Shown here: positions 33,541-41,972 of the stretch, piece after piece
How the letters are laid out: each line of letters opens with the position of its first letter
Position numbering within the stretch: the first letter of the stretch is position 1
NCBI GenBank assembly: GCA_049322355.1
Contig: JBMORG010000023.1
Span: 1 to 64,000, forward strand
Direction of reading: 5' to 3'
Length of the DNA stretch: 64,000 bases
Origin: 0-14-0-80-60-11 sp049322355
Lineage (GTDB): Bacteria; Desulfobacterota; Desulfobaccia; Desulfobaccales; 0-14-0-80-60-11
Notes under the pieces: generated by a model
Database searches by the model: none
The model's input: the letters and a program-made list of their open reading frames with translations, nothing else
Told to the model about the DNA's origin: nothing
Position numbers and translations under genes: made by a program

Positions 33541-33566
33541 TTAATAGATATCTGGTTATCTATTAA
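33541..33566. promoter_or_regulatory. palindromic operator between the two small regulators
   Basis: TTAATAGATA and TATCTATTAA form a perfect 10-bp inverted repeat around TCTGGT. It is 19 bases before the second gene and matches the site at 32889-32913. Confidence 0.6.
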
Positions 33567-33585
33567 CTATCAAAAGGGAGGTCTT

Positions 33586-33780
33586 ATGAAATACAATTTA
33601 AAAAACTTGATCTTCAAATCGGGTAAATCCCAATGGCAAATCTGTGGGGAAATAAACTGGCCGGAAGCCAAATTATCCCGGTTTGTCACCGGCAGAAGAG
33701 TCCCTTCCCCTGATGATCTTGAAACTTTGGCGTCAGTGCTCGCTGTGTCTCGCCAAGAATTGCAGGAGGCTCTTCAATAA
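33586..33780 (+). CDS. small XRE-type helix-turn-helix protein
   Basis: The 64-residue protein is one Cro/CI-type DNA-binding domain: LKNLIFKSGKSQWQICGEIN, LSRFVTGRRVPSPDDLETLA and SVLAVSRQELQEAL. GGGAGGTC precedes ATG 33586. It probably acts with the MerR-like protein at the operators between them. It resembles a phage or element repressor. Confidence 0.7.
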   Translation: MKYNLKNLIFKSGKSQWQICGEINWPEAKLSRFVTGRRVPSPDDLETLASVLAVSRQELQEALQ

Positions 33781-33804
33781 TTCACAGAGGAATGCAAATG
33801 AATC

Positions 33805-34297
33805 AAGACCTTACATGATTATGAGCAAGGCAGGATCGTACCTCAGCTCCATCAGTTCAAGAAATTATGCCAAATCTACCAGCTCGATATTTTTGAGATC
33901 ATGGAAATTACTCAATCTCAAGTTTGTCGATATTCGGAACCTGAAAACCTTTCGCGCCGCCTGTCACTACAAAGGCCTAACCCCGGCCGAAGCATTGCGA
34001 GAATTTACGGCAGTTTATGCCCACTTACAACGACTTCGGGGAGCGCCTTCTCGCCGCGCCGCATTTCTCTCTACAGGAACTGGGCCTGAACTAGAGTTTT
34101 TTTTGCTCGATCGGTCTCTGCGGTCTGGTGCGGGTCCCCTACGAGTCCCAAGATTGTGAGCCCTCTACCATGAATACGCCACTTTCCTCCGCCGCCGGGA
34201 AGAGACCATCCGGGAACTCATCGCCCACCGCACCCTGGACGAAGACCTGCAGGAGAAGATTTACGCTGCCCTGATGCCCCGTTTAACCCACCTTTAG
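33805..34297 (+). pseudogene. remnants of several genes, including an XRE-type regulator
   Basis: No frame is intact. A piece reading YEQGRIVPQLHQFKKLCQIY (about 33822-33885) is the second half of a helix-turn-helix domain lacking its first half. Near 34165-34297 another piece, FLRRREETIRELIAHRTLDE then a Leu/Ala end at TAG 34297, is the end of an unrelated protein. It faintly resembles the C-terminus of F1 ATPase alpha, at low confidence. The stretch looks like degraded mobile-element DNA. Confidence 0.4.
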
Positions 34298-35077
34298 TTA
34301 AAATATTTCTTCCAGCAGGGCTTGCAAGGCGTCAGGAGCTTGTAATTCTTCCCGGCTCAACTGTTGCACCACAACGCCGTCCCGGAAGATCAGCGCCTCG
34401 TCGGCCAGTCGGCGGGCCTGGCTCAGACTGTGGGACACAGCAATGATGGTATAGCGGTCTTTAATGGATAAGAGGAGTTCTTCCACCTTGAGGGAGGCTC
34501 GGAAGTCCAGGGAGGCGGTAGGCTCGTCCAACAGGAGGATCTCGGGTTCTAGGGCCAGCAGGCGGGCCAGGCAGAGGCGCTGCTGCTGGCCCCCGGAAAG
34601 GGTGTGGGCCGGCGCGTTCAGACGGTCCTTCACTTCCTCCCACAGATGGGCTTCTTTGAGCGCCCAGGCCACCCGGGCAGGGATATCCCGGCGGGGCAAC
34701 CCCAGGACGAGCTTCACCGGCAAGGCGAGGTTGTCGGCAATGGACACGGGCAGGAGGTGGGGCGTTTGAAAGACCATGCCCACCCGACGCCGCAATTCCG
34801 TGAGGGGCATAGCGTCCCGGTAGATGTCCCGCCACTCGCCCTGCAACTTCAACCTTAAGGAGCCCCTGGTTTTACTTTGAGGAAAGCACTCATTGAGGCG
34901 GTTAAGAGTGCGGAGGAAGGTGGTCTTGCCGGAGCCGGAGCGCCCCAGGATCACCGCCAGACGGCCCCGGTGAAATTTGGCGTTCAAGTCATGCAAGACC
35001 TCCCGCCCGGCAAAGCCGACGTGGAGACTTTCCACCAACACGGTGGGGTCTAAATTAACAGGTCCTTGTGGTCCCAT
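34298..35077 (-). CDS. pstB: phosphate-type ABC importer ATPase (PstB-like)
   Basis: The 259-residue ATPase has Walker A GRSGSGKTTFLRTLNRLNE (RTLNRLNE is typical of PstB), the Q-loop GMVFQTPHLLP, signature LSGGQQQRLCLARLLAL, Walker B ILLLDEPTASLD and VSHSLSQA. The family normally shows VFQKPNPFP at the Q-loop, so this one differs. It ends a pstS-C-A-B unit and overlaps pstA by 28 bases. No phoU gene follows. Phosphate is the default substrate. Confidence 0.85.
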   Translation of the reverse strand: MGPQGPVNLDPTVLVESLHVGFAGREVLHDLNAKFHRGRLAVILGRSGSGKTTFLRTLNRLNECFPQSKTRGSLRLKLQGEWRDIYRDAMPLTELRRRVGMVFQTPHLLPVSIADNLALPVKLVLGLPRRDIPARVAWALKEAHLWEEVKDRLNAPAHTLSGGQQQRLCLARLLALEPEILLLDEPTASLDFRASLKVEELLLSIKDRYTIIAVSHSLSQARRLADEALIFRDGVVVQQLSREELQAPDALQALLEEIF

Positions 35078-35940
35078 GCCTTAGTAAAGGTGCTCTTAAG
35101 ATAATAAGCTCCCATAAAAAGAGCTGCGGTCAACATGAGCAAAATTAGGGCGGCTCCGAAGCCCTGGGCCAGTTCGGCTTCGGACCGGGCTTCCGCGGCG
35201 AGATAAAAGATGTGGAACGGCAGGGCCTCATATTTACCAAGGATGCCGGAGGGCAAGCCGGCGTTGGCCACCACCCCGGTAAGCAAAATTACTGCGGTAT
35301 CCTCAGCGGCGCGACCCACGGCGAGAACGACTCCACTCAAGATGCCCCGGCCTGCCGCCGGGAGCAGGACATGGACTATATTCTGCCAGGGGGTGAACCC
35401 CAGGCTGAGGCCTGCCAGCTTTAGTTCATCCGGAAGGCTCTCCAGGGCGGTTTGCGTCATGACAATCAGGTAGGGGAGCACTAACAAAGCCAGGCACCCG
35501 GCGGACAGCAAGAGACAGGTATTGGCCTGGGGCGCTATCGTTTTTTTGAGAAAGAGGATCAGGGCGAAGCCGAACAGCCCCATCAGAATGGACGGGATGC
35601 CCGCCAGCAGTTCCACCGCCAAACTGAACCATGTTTTCCAGGAACCGGAAGCGTACTGGGCCAGATAGATGCCGCTGGCGAGCCCTAAAGGAATGGCCAG
35701 GAGAGAAGAGAGGAGGACCAGGGCCACTGTGCCCACGCAGGCCGGCCAGATGCCATGCCACACCGGGAGGCGTCCGGTGATGGCCTCCCAGGGCGGCGTA
35801 TTGCCGAAAAACAGGGACAGACTGAGGGTGTCAAGCCCGCGCACCCCCAGAAATCCGAGAAAGAGCAATACCACTCCCACGGTGGTCAGCACCGCCAGCC
35901 AGGAGCAAACCTGCGCCAAAAGAGTGATTCTCTTAATCAT
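35050..35940 (-). CDS. pstA: phosphate-type ABC importer permease (PstA-like)
   Basis: The 296-residue permease has about six membrane helices and the binding-protein-dependent transport loop in LAGLSLGFTPWQNIVHVLLPAA, which is the EAA-type motif that contacts the ATPase. GIPSILMGLFGFALILFL and LAVGRAAEDTAVILLTGV match PstA. Its start overlaps pstC by eight bases. It partners PstC to form the channel. Confidence 0.85.
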   Translation of the reverse strand: MIKRITLLAQVCSWLAVLTTVGVVLLFLGFLGVRGLDTLSLSLFFGNTPPWEAITGRLPVWHGIWPACVGTVALVLLSSLLAIPLGLASGIYLAQYASGSWKTWFSLAVELLAGIPSILMGLFGFALILFLKKTIAPQANTCLLLSAGCLALLVLPYLIVMTQTALESLPDELKLAGLSLGFTPWQNIVHVLLPAAGRGILSGVVLAVGRAAEDTAVILLTGVVANAGLPSGILGKYEALPFHIFYLAAEARSEAELAQGFGAALILLMLTAALFMGAYYLKSTFTKAWDHKDLLI

Positions 35941-36865
35941 GGCTCCTTGCCGATGGAGCAGCGTCGGATTGGAGCCGCCGGAGGGTCAAATTGATCGCGG
36001 CGGTGATTCCGAAGAGGATCAAGCCGCTGGCAAAAATTGACTGGTAGGCCTGGCTGGTGCTGTCCGTGGCCACCACCAGGGCGATATGGGACGTCAGGGT
36101 GCGGATGGAATCCAGGAGAGAATGCGGCACCTGGGGGGCGTTGCCAGCCACCATGAGGGCGATAATGGTGTCGCCCAGTGCCCGGCTGAAACCCAGCACC
36201 GCAGCCGCCCAAAGACCCCGGGAGGCCAGAGGCCGCATGACCCAGAGCAGGGTTTGGGCCGGGGAAAATCCCAACGCGGCGCTGACCAGGCGCACCTGAG
36301 CATCCACTTGCTGGAGCTGGGCATGGACCAGGAGCACGATGGTGGGAAGAATCATCAGGCTCAGGGTTAGTGCGGCGGTGAGCCAGGAGTACCCGGTGCT
36401 CTCCGGAAAAGTCCCGCGCACCACCGGTACCAGGAAAATCACCGAAACGAACCCGTAGATCACGGTGGGGATGCTGGTCATGAAATGGATCAAGCCCATG
36501 ATTGGCCCTTTCAGAAACCTTGGTCCCAGGCCGTGGGCAAAGCCGCACAGCCCCAAACCCAGGGGATAGGCCACCCCCATGGCGGCTCCCGCCAGACAGA
36601 GGGAGCCTGCCGCCATGGGGAGGATGCCGAATCTTCCCTGAAAGGGACGCCACTCCCATGACAATATCTCCGCCAAATGCCCCTGGGAAAAGATGGGGGC
36701 CGCGAAATAGGCCAAAAACCCCAGGATGGCCAAAACCGAGCCGGAGGAGATCAGGGTGGCCCCCAGCAGTATCCCCTTGATGACGGCTTGCCGTTGTTCC
36801 AGGTGATGCCGGCGTTTTGGGCCGCCGGTTCCACCTTTTTTAAGGTCACCTATCTGGGCCATCAA
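35933..36865 (-). CDS. pstC: phosphate-type ABC importer permease (PstC-like)
   Basis: The 310-residue permease begins with a charged, Gly/Lys-rich cytoplasmic segment and has six membrane helices. The PstC features are FLAYFAAPIFSQG, SIPTVIYGFVSVIFL, AALGFSPAQTLLWVMRPLA (EAA loop) and VLGFSRALGDTIIALMVAGN. It is the first permease gene after the Cys-rich lipoprotein gene, 35 bases away. Confidence 0.85.
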   Translation of the reverse strand: MMAQIGDLKKGGTGGPKRRHHLEQRQAVIKGILLGATLISSGSVLAILGFLAYFAAPIFSQGHLAEILSWEWRPFQGRFGILPMAAGSLCLAGAAMGVAYPLGLGLCGFAHGLGPRFLKGPIMGLIHFMTSIPTVIYGFVSVIFLVPVVRGTFPESTGYSWLTAALTLSLMILPTIVLLVHAQLQQVDAQVRLVSAALGFSPAQTLLWVMRPLASRGLWAAAVLGFSRALGDTIIALMVAGNAPQVPHSLLDSIRTLTSHIALVVATDSTSQAYQSIFASGLILFGITAAINLTLRRLQSDAAPSARSHD

Positions 36866-36900
36866 AGCACGATATCTTTCCAGGGTTTGGAGTCTTCACG

Positions 36901-37476
36901 TCATAAGAGGATGGCATCAAGGATTTCGACCGCAGAACGGACGTAGGCCGGACACCTCTTTGTAAAAAGTCCCAACTTTCCGGCCTCCTTAACTCCCTCG
37001 GGAGTGCCCATATCAACTCCCAGCAGTTGAGAACATCCAAGATGCTCATGCCTGCCCTTGAACTCCTTCAAGAATACCGCCACCCGCTGAAAGGTTGCCT
37101 TATCCGCCTGTTGGTCCGTATCGGCGGTCTTGCCGTATTTCAAGCCGATCACCATGAGGGCTCCGGTCACCGCTCCGCATTCGGAACCCATGCCCATGCC
37201 ACCGGCCATGGCTGTTGCCACCCGTCGCGCCATTAGCTGCGGCATCCCCAAACCCGGCGCATAAGTTTCCAAGACCGCCTGGGAACAATTCATAGATTTC
37301 ATGAAGCGTTCAACCGCATAATCCGGCCGGTTCTGAGTAATCTCCGGCGGGGTTGCCGTGCATCCCAGGAAGGACAGAGGTTGGCATAGGACCACCAGAC
37401 CGGTTCCCACGAAAATCTTTAAGAGGTCCCGGCGGCGCCAGTTATCGGAGAGGAGTGCGTTTGTCTGGTCTTGCAT
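36901..37476 (-). CDS. Tat-exported C_GCAxxG_C_C family lipoprotein
   Basis: The 191-residue protein has a twin-arginine signal (WRRRDLLKIF) followed by a hydrophobic stretch and lipobox FLGC. The mature part matches the C_GCAxxG_C_C redox family: MNCSQAVLE, MGMGSECGAVTGALMVIGL, HLGCSQLLG and KRCPAYV, giving four conserved Cys. These proteins are thought to bind a redox cofactor or Fe-S cluster; their function is not established. Tat export suggests folding with a cofactor in the cytoplasm. It is inserted between pstS and pstC, which is unusual for a pst operon. Start ATG 37476 begins MQDQTN; 21 more codons are in frame upstream. Confidence 0.8.
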   Translation of the reverse strand: MQDQTNALLSDNWRRRDLLKIFVGTGLVVLCQPLSFLGCTATPPEITQNRPDYAVERFMKSMNCSQAVLETYAPGLGMPQLMARRVATAMAGGMGMGSECGAVTGALMVIGLKYGKTADTDQQADKATFQRVAVFLKEFKGRHEHLGCSQLLGVDMGTPEGVKEAGKLGLFTKRCPAYVRSAVEILDAILL

Positions 37477-37600
37477 GATTCCATCCTTTTGCAGGAATAT
37501 ATGGGGTTTTAAAGCTGTTTGGCTTAACACGTATTTCAACCCTTCCTCCGGAGCGCCTGCCTAAGGGCCGACGCTCCAGCCAGTGGTGGAGAGAGGCGAA

Positions 37601-38440
37601 TTACTGAAGAGGGATGAATCCGTGCTTCTGAATGATTTTAGCTCCCTCCGGACCCTTAATATACTCTATGAAGGCCTTTACCAGGGGCTGCGGCTCACCC
37701 TTGGTGTTCATGTAAAGCTGGCGGGTAACGGCATAGGCCCCACTCTTGGCGTTTTGCTGGGTCGGTTCCGCGCCGTCCAGATTGATCCCTTTCACCTTCT
37801 GGTCCACAAAGCCGATGCCCAGGTAGCCGATGGCCAGGGGGTCTTGCTCCAAAGCCATCTTCATGGCCCCGTTGGAGGCCACGATATTGGCTTTGGCGTC
37901 AATGGGTCCCTTCTTCAGGAGTTTTTTCCAGAAGGTTTCCCGGGTGCCGCTGGCCTCGTCCCGGGAGAAAAGATGGATGGGGGCATTGGGGCCGCCCACT
38001 TCCTGCCAGTTTTTAAGCTTCCCGGCAAAAATATCCCTTACCTGCTGTGAGGTCAAGGCACCCACGGGATTCTTAGGATTGACCGCCACCGCCACGCCAT
38101 CAATGGCAAAGGGGAAGGTCTTCAGCCCATACTTGTCAACTTCTGCGGGGGTAAGGGGCCGGCCGGTATTGCCGATGTCCACCAAGCCTTCGCCCACTTT
38201 CTGGACCCCCACCCCGGAACCGCCCCCAGCCACGGTGACGCGAATCTTGGGATTGGCCTTCATAATCGCTTCGGCCGCGTCTTTCATCACCGGGATATGG
38301 GCGGTGCCGCCGGCGATGTCGATTTTACCTTCCAGGTTTTGAAAACTCTGCAAACCCTGGGCCCAAGCAGAAGTGGTTGTACAGATGGTTAGAGCCAGTG
38401 TGAAGATGATAGCCTTTAATCCATTTCTTGAGTTGAGCAT
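37601..38440 (-). CDS. pstS: phosphate-type ABC importer binding protein (PstS-like)
   Basis: The 279-residue periplasmic protein has a signal peptide ending TSAWAQG and the PstS pattern: GGTAHIPVMKDAAEAI, VAGGGSGVGVQKVGEGLVDI, DGVAVAVNPKNP and FSRDEASGTRETFWKKLLK (SRDEASGT is a substrate loop). I chose ATG 38440 because AGGAGGTTCC lies upstream. It follows the rhodanese gene by 22 bases. The match to PstS is good, but a related oxyanion cannot be excluded because of the unusual neighbours. Confidence 0.85.
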   Translation of the reverse strand: MLNSRNGLKAIIFTLALTICTTTSAWAQGLQSFQNLEGKIDIAGGTAHIPVMKDAAEAIMKANPKIRVTVAGGGSGVGVQKVGEGLVDIGNTGRPLTPAEVDKYGLKTFPFAIDGVAVAVNPKNPVGALTSQQVRDIFAGKLKNWQEVGGPNAPIHLFSRDEASGTRETFWKKLLKKGPIDAKANIVASNGAMKMALEQDPLAIGYLGIGFVDQKVKGINLDGAEPTQQNAKSGAYAVTRQLYMNTKGEPQPLVKAFIEYIKGPEGAKIIQKHGFIPLQ

Positions 38441-38462
38441 AAGGAACCTCCTGAATAGTTTA

Positions 38463-38960
38463 TTAACCTTCAAAGGTAGTTACCGGCAATCCCCGCTTTT
38501 GCCACTCCGGGAACCCGTAGGGATCGCGGTAGACCTGCCTATAGCCAAGTTTTACAGCCACCCGGGCTGCCGAGTCGCTCCGTACTCAAGCCAGGCCAGC
38601 TCAGTAAAAGACCACCAAGCGCTCTTTATCCGGTCCCAGAATGGTAGCCAGGAGCCTTCTGGACCGCCACCGGCCCCACCAGGAGGGTGTTAGTGCAAAG
38701 TTGACCGCGCCCTTGATGTGACCCGCCCGGTATTCAGCTTCCGGGCGGGTGTCCACCAACAACAAGCTCTGGGGATCTCTCTGGTAGCGCCTTGCCAGTT
38801 CGTCTGTGGTGAAGAGACGATACCCTCCTTTGGCAGCTTCGGCCTGTACATCTCCCCATTCGATTTCTTTGGCGGGAATGGCACGGCGGCGCCACCACCA
38901 CACTGCTCCCAGCAACAGTGCGGCGGTTAATACAAGTAAAGTCACATGGAGAAAGATCAT
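38463..38960 (-). CDS. membrane-anchored rhodanese, probable selenoprotein with two UGA codons
   Basis: Read with UGA as an amino acid, one frame of 165 codons runs from ATG 38960 to TAA 38463. It has an N-terminal membrane anchor (TLLVLTAALLLGAVWWW), a rhodanese fold with LLVDTRPEAEYRAGHIKGA, then LVVFY, UGA (38603-38601), AGLA, UGA (38588-38586), VRSDSAARVAVKLGYRQ, and a terminal YGFPEWQKRGLPV. Both UGA codons fall where the family has FYCxGxxC. The first replaces the catalytic Cys. The sequence after both UGAs is clearly coding, so this is not random extension. A hairpin with CAGCC/GGCUG arms lies 16 bases after the second UGA, a position suitable for a bacterial SECIS element. Confidence 0.7.
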
Positions 38961-38992
38961 GTCTCACCCTCCTCGAGGCGGCCAACAGCCAT

Positions 38993-39550
38993 TCAAGCCT
39001 CCATGATTTTTAACCGCTGCAAAAGGTCCATCTCCCTGACCAGTCGCGCCACCGCCTCCGGCACCAAGTGCTCCCAAGGTTGACCCAGACCCATGAGCCC
39101 CCGGATGGCGGAGGCCGTCAGTCCTTTTTCTGAACCGGGCTTCCGCCAGAGGATTTCCACGTTCAGGTTCAGCGACTCGAACAGCTGGAGTTTCCGCTCT
39201 CCCCACTCGTCGTAAATGGTCAAGTAAAACGTGGCATCCAGGGGAACGTAATATCTGTAGAGCTCCGGAAAATTTATGGGCAGCGGCACCAGGGAAAATT
39301 CCCGGAATTCAAGTCCCTGGTCCAGAAGGGTGTCCCGGAGCATGACGTAGCGTTCGTAAAACGTCAACGGATTGTCCTGGGTCGAACTCCGGTGCGGGTC
39401 CGCGGGGTCGAATTTGGTCAGTGTCGGGTCCGGGTTGGTAATGGCCACCACCAGATGGCGGCAACGTGCCTTGGCAGCCAGCACATATTTCAGGTGATCC
39501 AGATGAAAGAGTTGAAAGCGTCCGTGCACCACGCCTGTTTGGCTCAACAT
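38993..39550 (-). CDS. nucleotidyltransferase, nicotinamide-nucleotide adenylyltransferase-like
   Basis: The 185-residue protein has the HxGH-type nucleotidyl-transfer fold: VVHGRFQLFHLDHLKYVLA near the N-terminus, where HGRFQLFHLDH is the phosphate-binding loop, and the late motif ASAIRGLMGLGQPW (a variant of ISSTxIR). The pattern is like NadM-type enzymes. The substrate could be NMN or another nucleotide. It starts MLSQTGVVHG at 39550 and ends 32 bases before the rhodanese gene. Confidence 0.7.
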   Translation of the reverse strand: MLSQTGVVHGRFQLFHLDHLKYVLAAKARCRHLVVAITNPDPTLTKFDPADPHRSSTQDNPLTFYERYVMLRDTLLDQGLEFREFSLVPLPINFPELYRYYVPLDATFYLTIYDEWGERKLQLFESLNLNVEILWRKPGSEKGLTASAIRGLMGLGQPWEHLVPEAVARLVREMDLLQRLKIMEA

Positions 39551-39581
39551 ACCATTCCCCTTTATCTGTCAAGGGTCCGTT

Positions 39582-40883
39582 TCATTTAAGTTTTAAGGGC
39601 TTGTAGTTCCCTGGAAAGAATGGTTGATCCCTGGGGCTGTCCATCAGGCCTACGAGTTTGCCCCGGTCCAGGAAATTCAGGATCAGCCACATCAACTCCC
39701 CGCCACGCACCAAGCCCAAAGCCCCCTGGGCGCAGCTGACTTCATTAAACTGCGTCACCTGGTCCCGCCGGGTGTATTTCCCCACCATCAGCAGGGGCAC
39801 CGATTCCCCCGAATGGATCATTTTGCCGTCACTGTTGGTGGAATGGTCGGCGGTGATCACCAGCAAAGTTTCGGGATCGGGGAGGATTTTCTCAAGAGCG
39901 AAACTTAGGACCCCGTCCAGTGCGGCAATGGCGTCCCGCTTGATCAGGGGGTTCTTGGTGTGGGCCGCTTCGTCGGGGGCCTTGGTGTGGACATAAATAA
40001 AGTCGTAGTCTTTGGCCTTGTGGGCCAATTCCAGCCGTTCCTGAAGATCCGCCTCAGGCCGGTCCGTGTCTTTGACCGGCACGATCTCCAGACCCAGGTA
40101 TTGGCTTAAACCCCGGTAAATGGGACCCGCTGCAATAGCCAGAGCCTTGAGTCCCCACTTTTCCTTAAAAGGCGGAACCGGTTTGTATTGCCCAGCCCGC
40201 TGCAGACCCACTGCATTCAAGGGCGCCAGACCTTGCCGGACTCTGGCTTTATTAAGCGGGTGCCGGGATAGCTGTTGATAACCCCAGATGGCATAACGGT
40301 TCAGGGCCTGGGCTGTACGCCTAGCGTTTTCAACGTCTTGAGCCTTCTCCCAGGGCAAGACTTCCATGAGGGGCCGCCCCTCGTAAATGGGGTTGGAATC
40401 GGTGATCTCGGGGGACACGTCACCCTTGACGATGACGATGCTCCTGATGCCGCCGGTGGGCTCAAACGTGATATCCGCTCCCTTCCAGTGAAAGGTTTGG
40501 ATGGCCTTTTGCAGCTCCAGGCAGGTGGCTTGATCAACCTTAGGGTCCTCCACCACCAGCACTAGTTCGTCTTTTTTCTTCCTCACCGAAAAGATTCGGC
40601 CGAGAAGGGCCACATCCTGATCGCCCAGGGGAAGATTTTCTCCCAAAGCCTCGATATAGCCCCGGCCGGAAAAACCGGCGAAATCATAGCCGAACAGGAG
40701 GAAGTGGGCGATTTCGCTGGGCAAGGCCATGCCCTGGAGCCAGGGGTGGTACAGGCCGGTCATGCCCAAGGCCGCCAGGCGGTCCAAGTTGGGGGTGCTG
40801 GCCGCCTGCAGGGGGGTCTGACCGTTTAACACGGCGTGGCCCCGGTCTCCCAGGCCGTCCAAGATAAGGAGAATACAGCGCAT
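39582..40883 (-). CDS. second ApgM-family phosphoglycerate mutase-like enzyme
   Basis: The 433-residue protein belongs to the same alkaline-phosphatase-superfamily branch as the product at 21274-22464: CILLILDGLGDRGHAVLNGQ with the metal Asp, LPSEIAHFLLFGYD with the catalytic Ser, HTKAPDEAAHTK and ITADHSTNSDGKMIHSGES. It is longer and diverged from the first paralogue, so it may have another substrate, for example a different phosphate or phosphonate. ATG 40883 is preferred, with AGGTGAG upstream; a GTG start at 40895 would overlap the preceding gene. Confidence 0.8.
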   Translation of the reverse strand: MRCILLILDGLGDRGHAVLNGQTPLQAASTPNLDRLAALGMTGLYHPWLQGMALPSEIAHFLLFGYDFAGFSGRGYIEALGENLPLGDQDVALLGRIFSVRKKKDELVLVVEDPKVDQATCLELQKAIQTFHWKGADITFEPTGGIRSIVIVKGDVSPEITDSNPIYEGRPLMEVLPWEKAQDVENARRTAQALNRYAIWGYQQLSRHPLNKARVRQGLAPLNAVGLQRAGQYKPVPPFKEKWGLKALAIAAGPIYRGLSQYLGLEIVPVKDTDRPEADLQERLELAHKAKDYDFIYVHTKAPDEAAHTKNPLIKRDAIAALDGVLSFALEKILPDPETLLVITADHSTNSDGKMIHSGESVPLLMVGKYTRRDQVTQFNEVSCAQGALGLVRGGELMWLILNFLDRGKLVGLMDSPRDQPFFPGNYKPLKLK

Positions 40884-40891
40884 AATCTGGC

Positions 40892-41722
40892 TCACCTGTG
40901 CGGTTCTGGGGAAGAAGACGCGGGTTGACGGATATTACCCTGGGAATTTAGGAATTCCTGAACCACCTGCAGGGTGGGCAAAAGTGTAGCCTCCTCCCGG
41001 AGTTCCAACACCCACCAATTGCACAAAGGCAGACCCAGGAGCAGTTCCAGGCGGTCTTGCAGATCGGCCAGGGATTGGGGAGGCAGATGCCCGGCTTCTG
41101 TCTCTTCGTGATAAACATGGGCGTTGATAAAACGCTCCGGGTGCGGCGTCACAAAATCCCGCACCCGAAAAAGGCCGCTGGCAACCGCGGGGCTCACCCG
41201 GGCATGACCCACATCCAGGGTGGCCCAGGCCCCGGACAGGCGGACGAGCTTTTCAAATAAATCCGGTCTGCTGGTCCAGCCCCAGGCCAGGTTCTCGATG
41301 CAAAGTTTGAGCCCCAGCCGGTTGGTCAGGCGGACCAACTCCGTCAGACCGGCCAGGGTCTTCTGCCAGCTCAGGTCGAAGGCCGATTCCCGGCCCAGGC
41401 CGCCGATATGGATGGTGATGACGCGCCCTTTCAGTTTGGCCACCAGATGGCAGACCCGGCGCAACAACTGCATGGTACGCCGGTTTTCTTCCGGGTCCTC
41501 GGCGCCTAAATCAAAGCGGGCAAAGGCGCAGTGATACCGGAGGTCAAGGGGTTGCAGGCCGGCAATGGTCCGGGTAAGGGCGCTTTCAGCCGCAGGAGTT
41601 TTTGGAAAATTTTCCAGGTTGAAGGTCCAATCCACCCCGTTGAAACCGTGGGTTAAGGCGAAGTCTCGGAGTCGCCCGGCCTCGGGAAGAAAATTGCAGC
41701 AGGCCAATATTGGCTGTCCCAT
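40892..41722 (-). CDS. xylose isomerase-like TIM-barrel protein
   Basis: The 276-residue protein has the AP-endonuclease/xylose-isomerase-like fold: HGFNGVDWTFNLENF, VITIHIGGL, LGLKLCIENLAWG and WATLDVGHARVSP, which are metal-ligand strands (His, Glu, Asp/His). The enzyme reaction is unknown; sugar-phosphate isomerases, epimerases and endonuclease IV share the fold. It leads an operon with the ApgM-like, nucleotidyltransferase, rhodanese and pst genes. It is preceded by a leader of 250 bases that carries an RNA shared with the Hdr operon. Confidence 0.75.
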   Translation of the reverse strand: MGQPILACCNFLPEAGRLRDFALTHGFNGVDWTFNLENFPKTPAAESALTRTIAGLQPLDLRYHCAFARFDLGAEDPEENRRTMQLLRRVCHLVAKLKGRVITIHIGGLGRESAFDLSWQKTLAGLTELVRLTNRLGLKLCIENLAWGWTSRPDLFEKLVRLSGAWATLDVGHARVSPAVASGLFRVRDFVTPHPERFINAHVYHEETEAGHLPPQSLADLQDRLELLLGLPLCNWWVLELREEATLLPTLQVVQEFLNSQGNIRQPASSSPEPHR

Positions 41723-41972
41723 GAAATACCTTCCTGCTAACCTCTATGCTCTCTGTATTCCTGGTGTCTGAGGCGCTTTCCTCGGCATGCCCACAACTGC
41801 ATGCCTCCGTCCAATCATGGCATCCTTGACCTGAGCCGGGAAAATATGTCCAGCTTACCGGGTTCGGATAATCTTCGCCGAAAGGCCCCAGAGGTATGGC
41901 AACGGTAAAAAGGCTAAAATGAAGGCAGGGGGAAGAACTTACCTGGGAAATGAAATAATGGCGGGTTTACAA

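Noticed and set aside
32613..34297. Integrase gene for the tRNA-bounded segment
   Set aside because: No tyrosine recombinase motif is visible in any frame; only small regulators and fragments remain.
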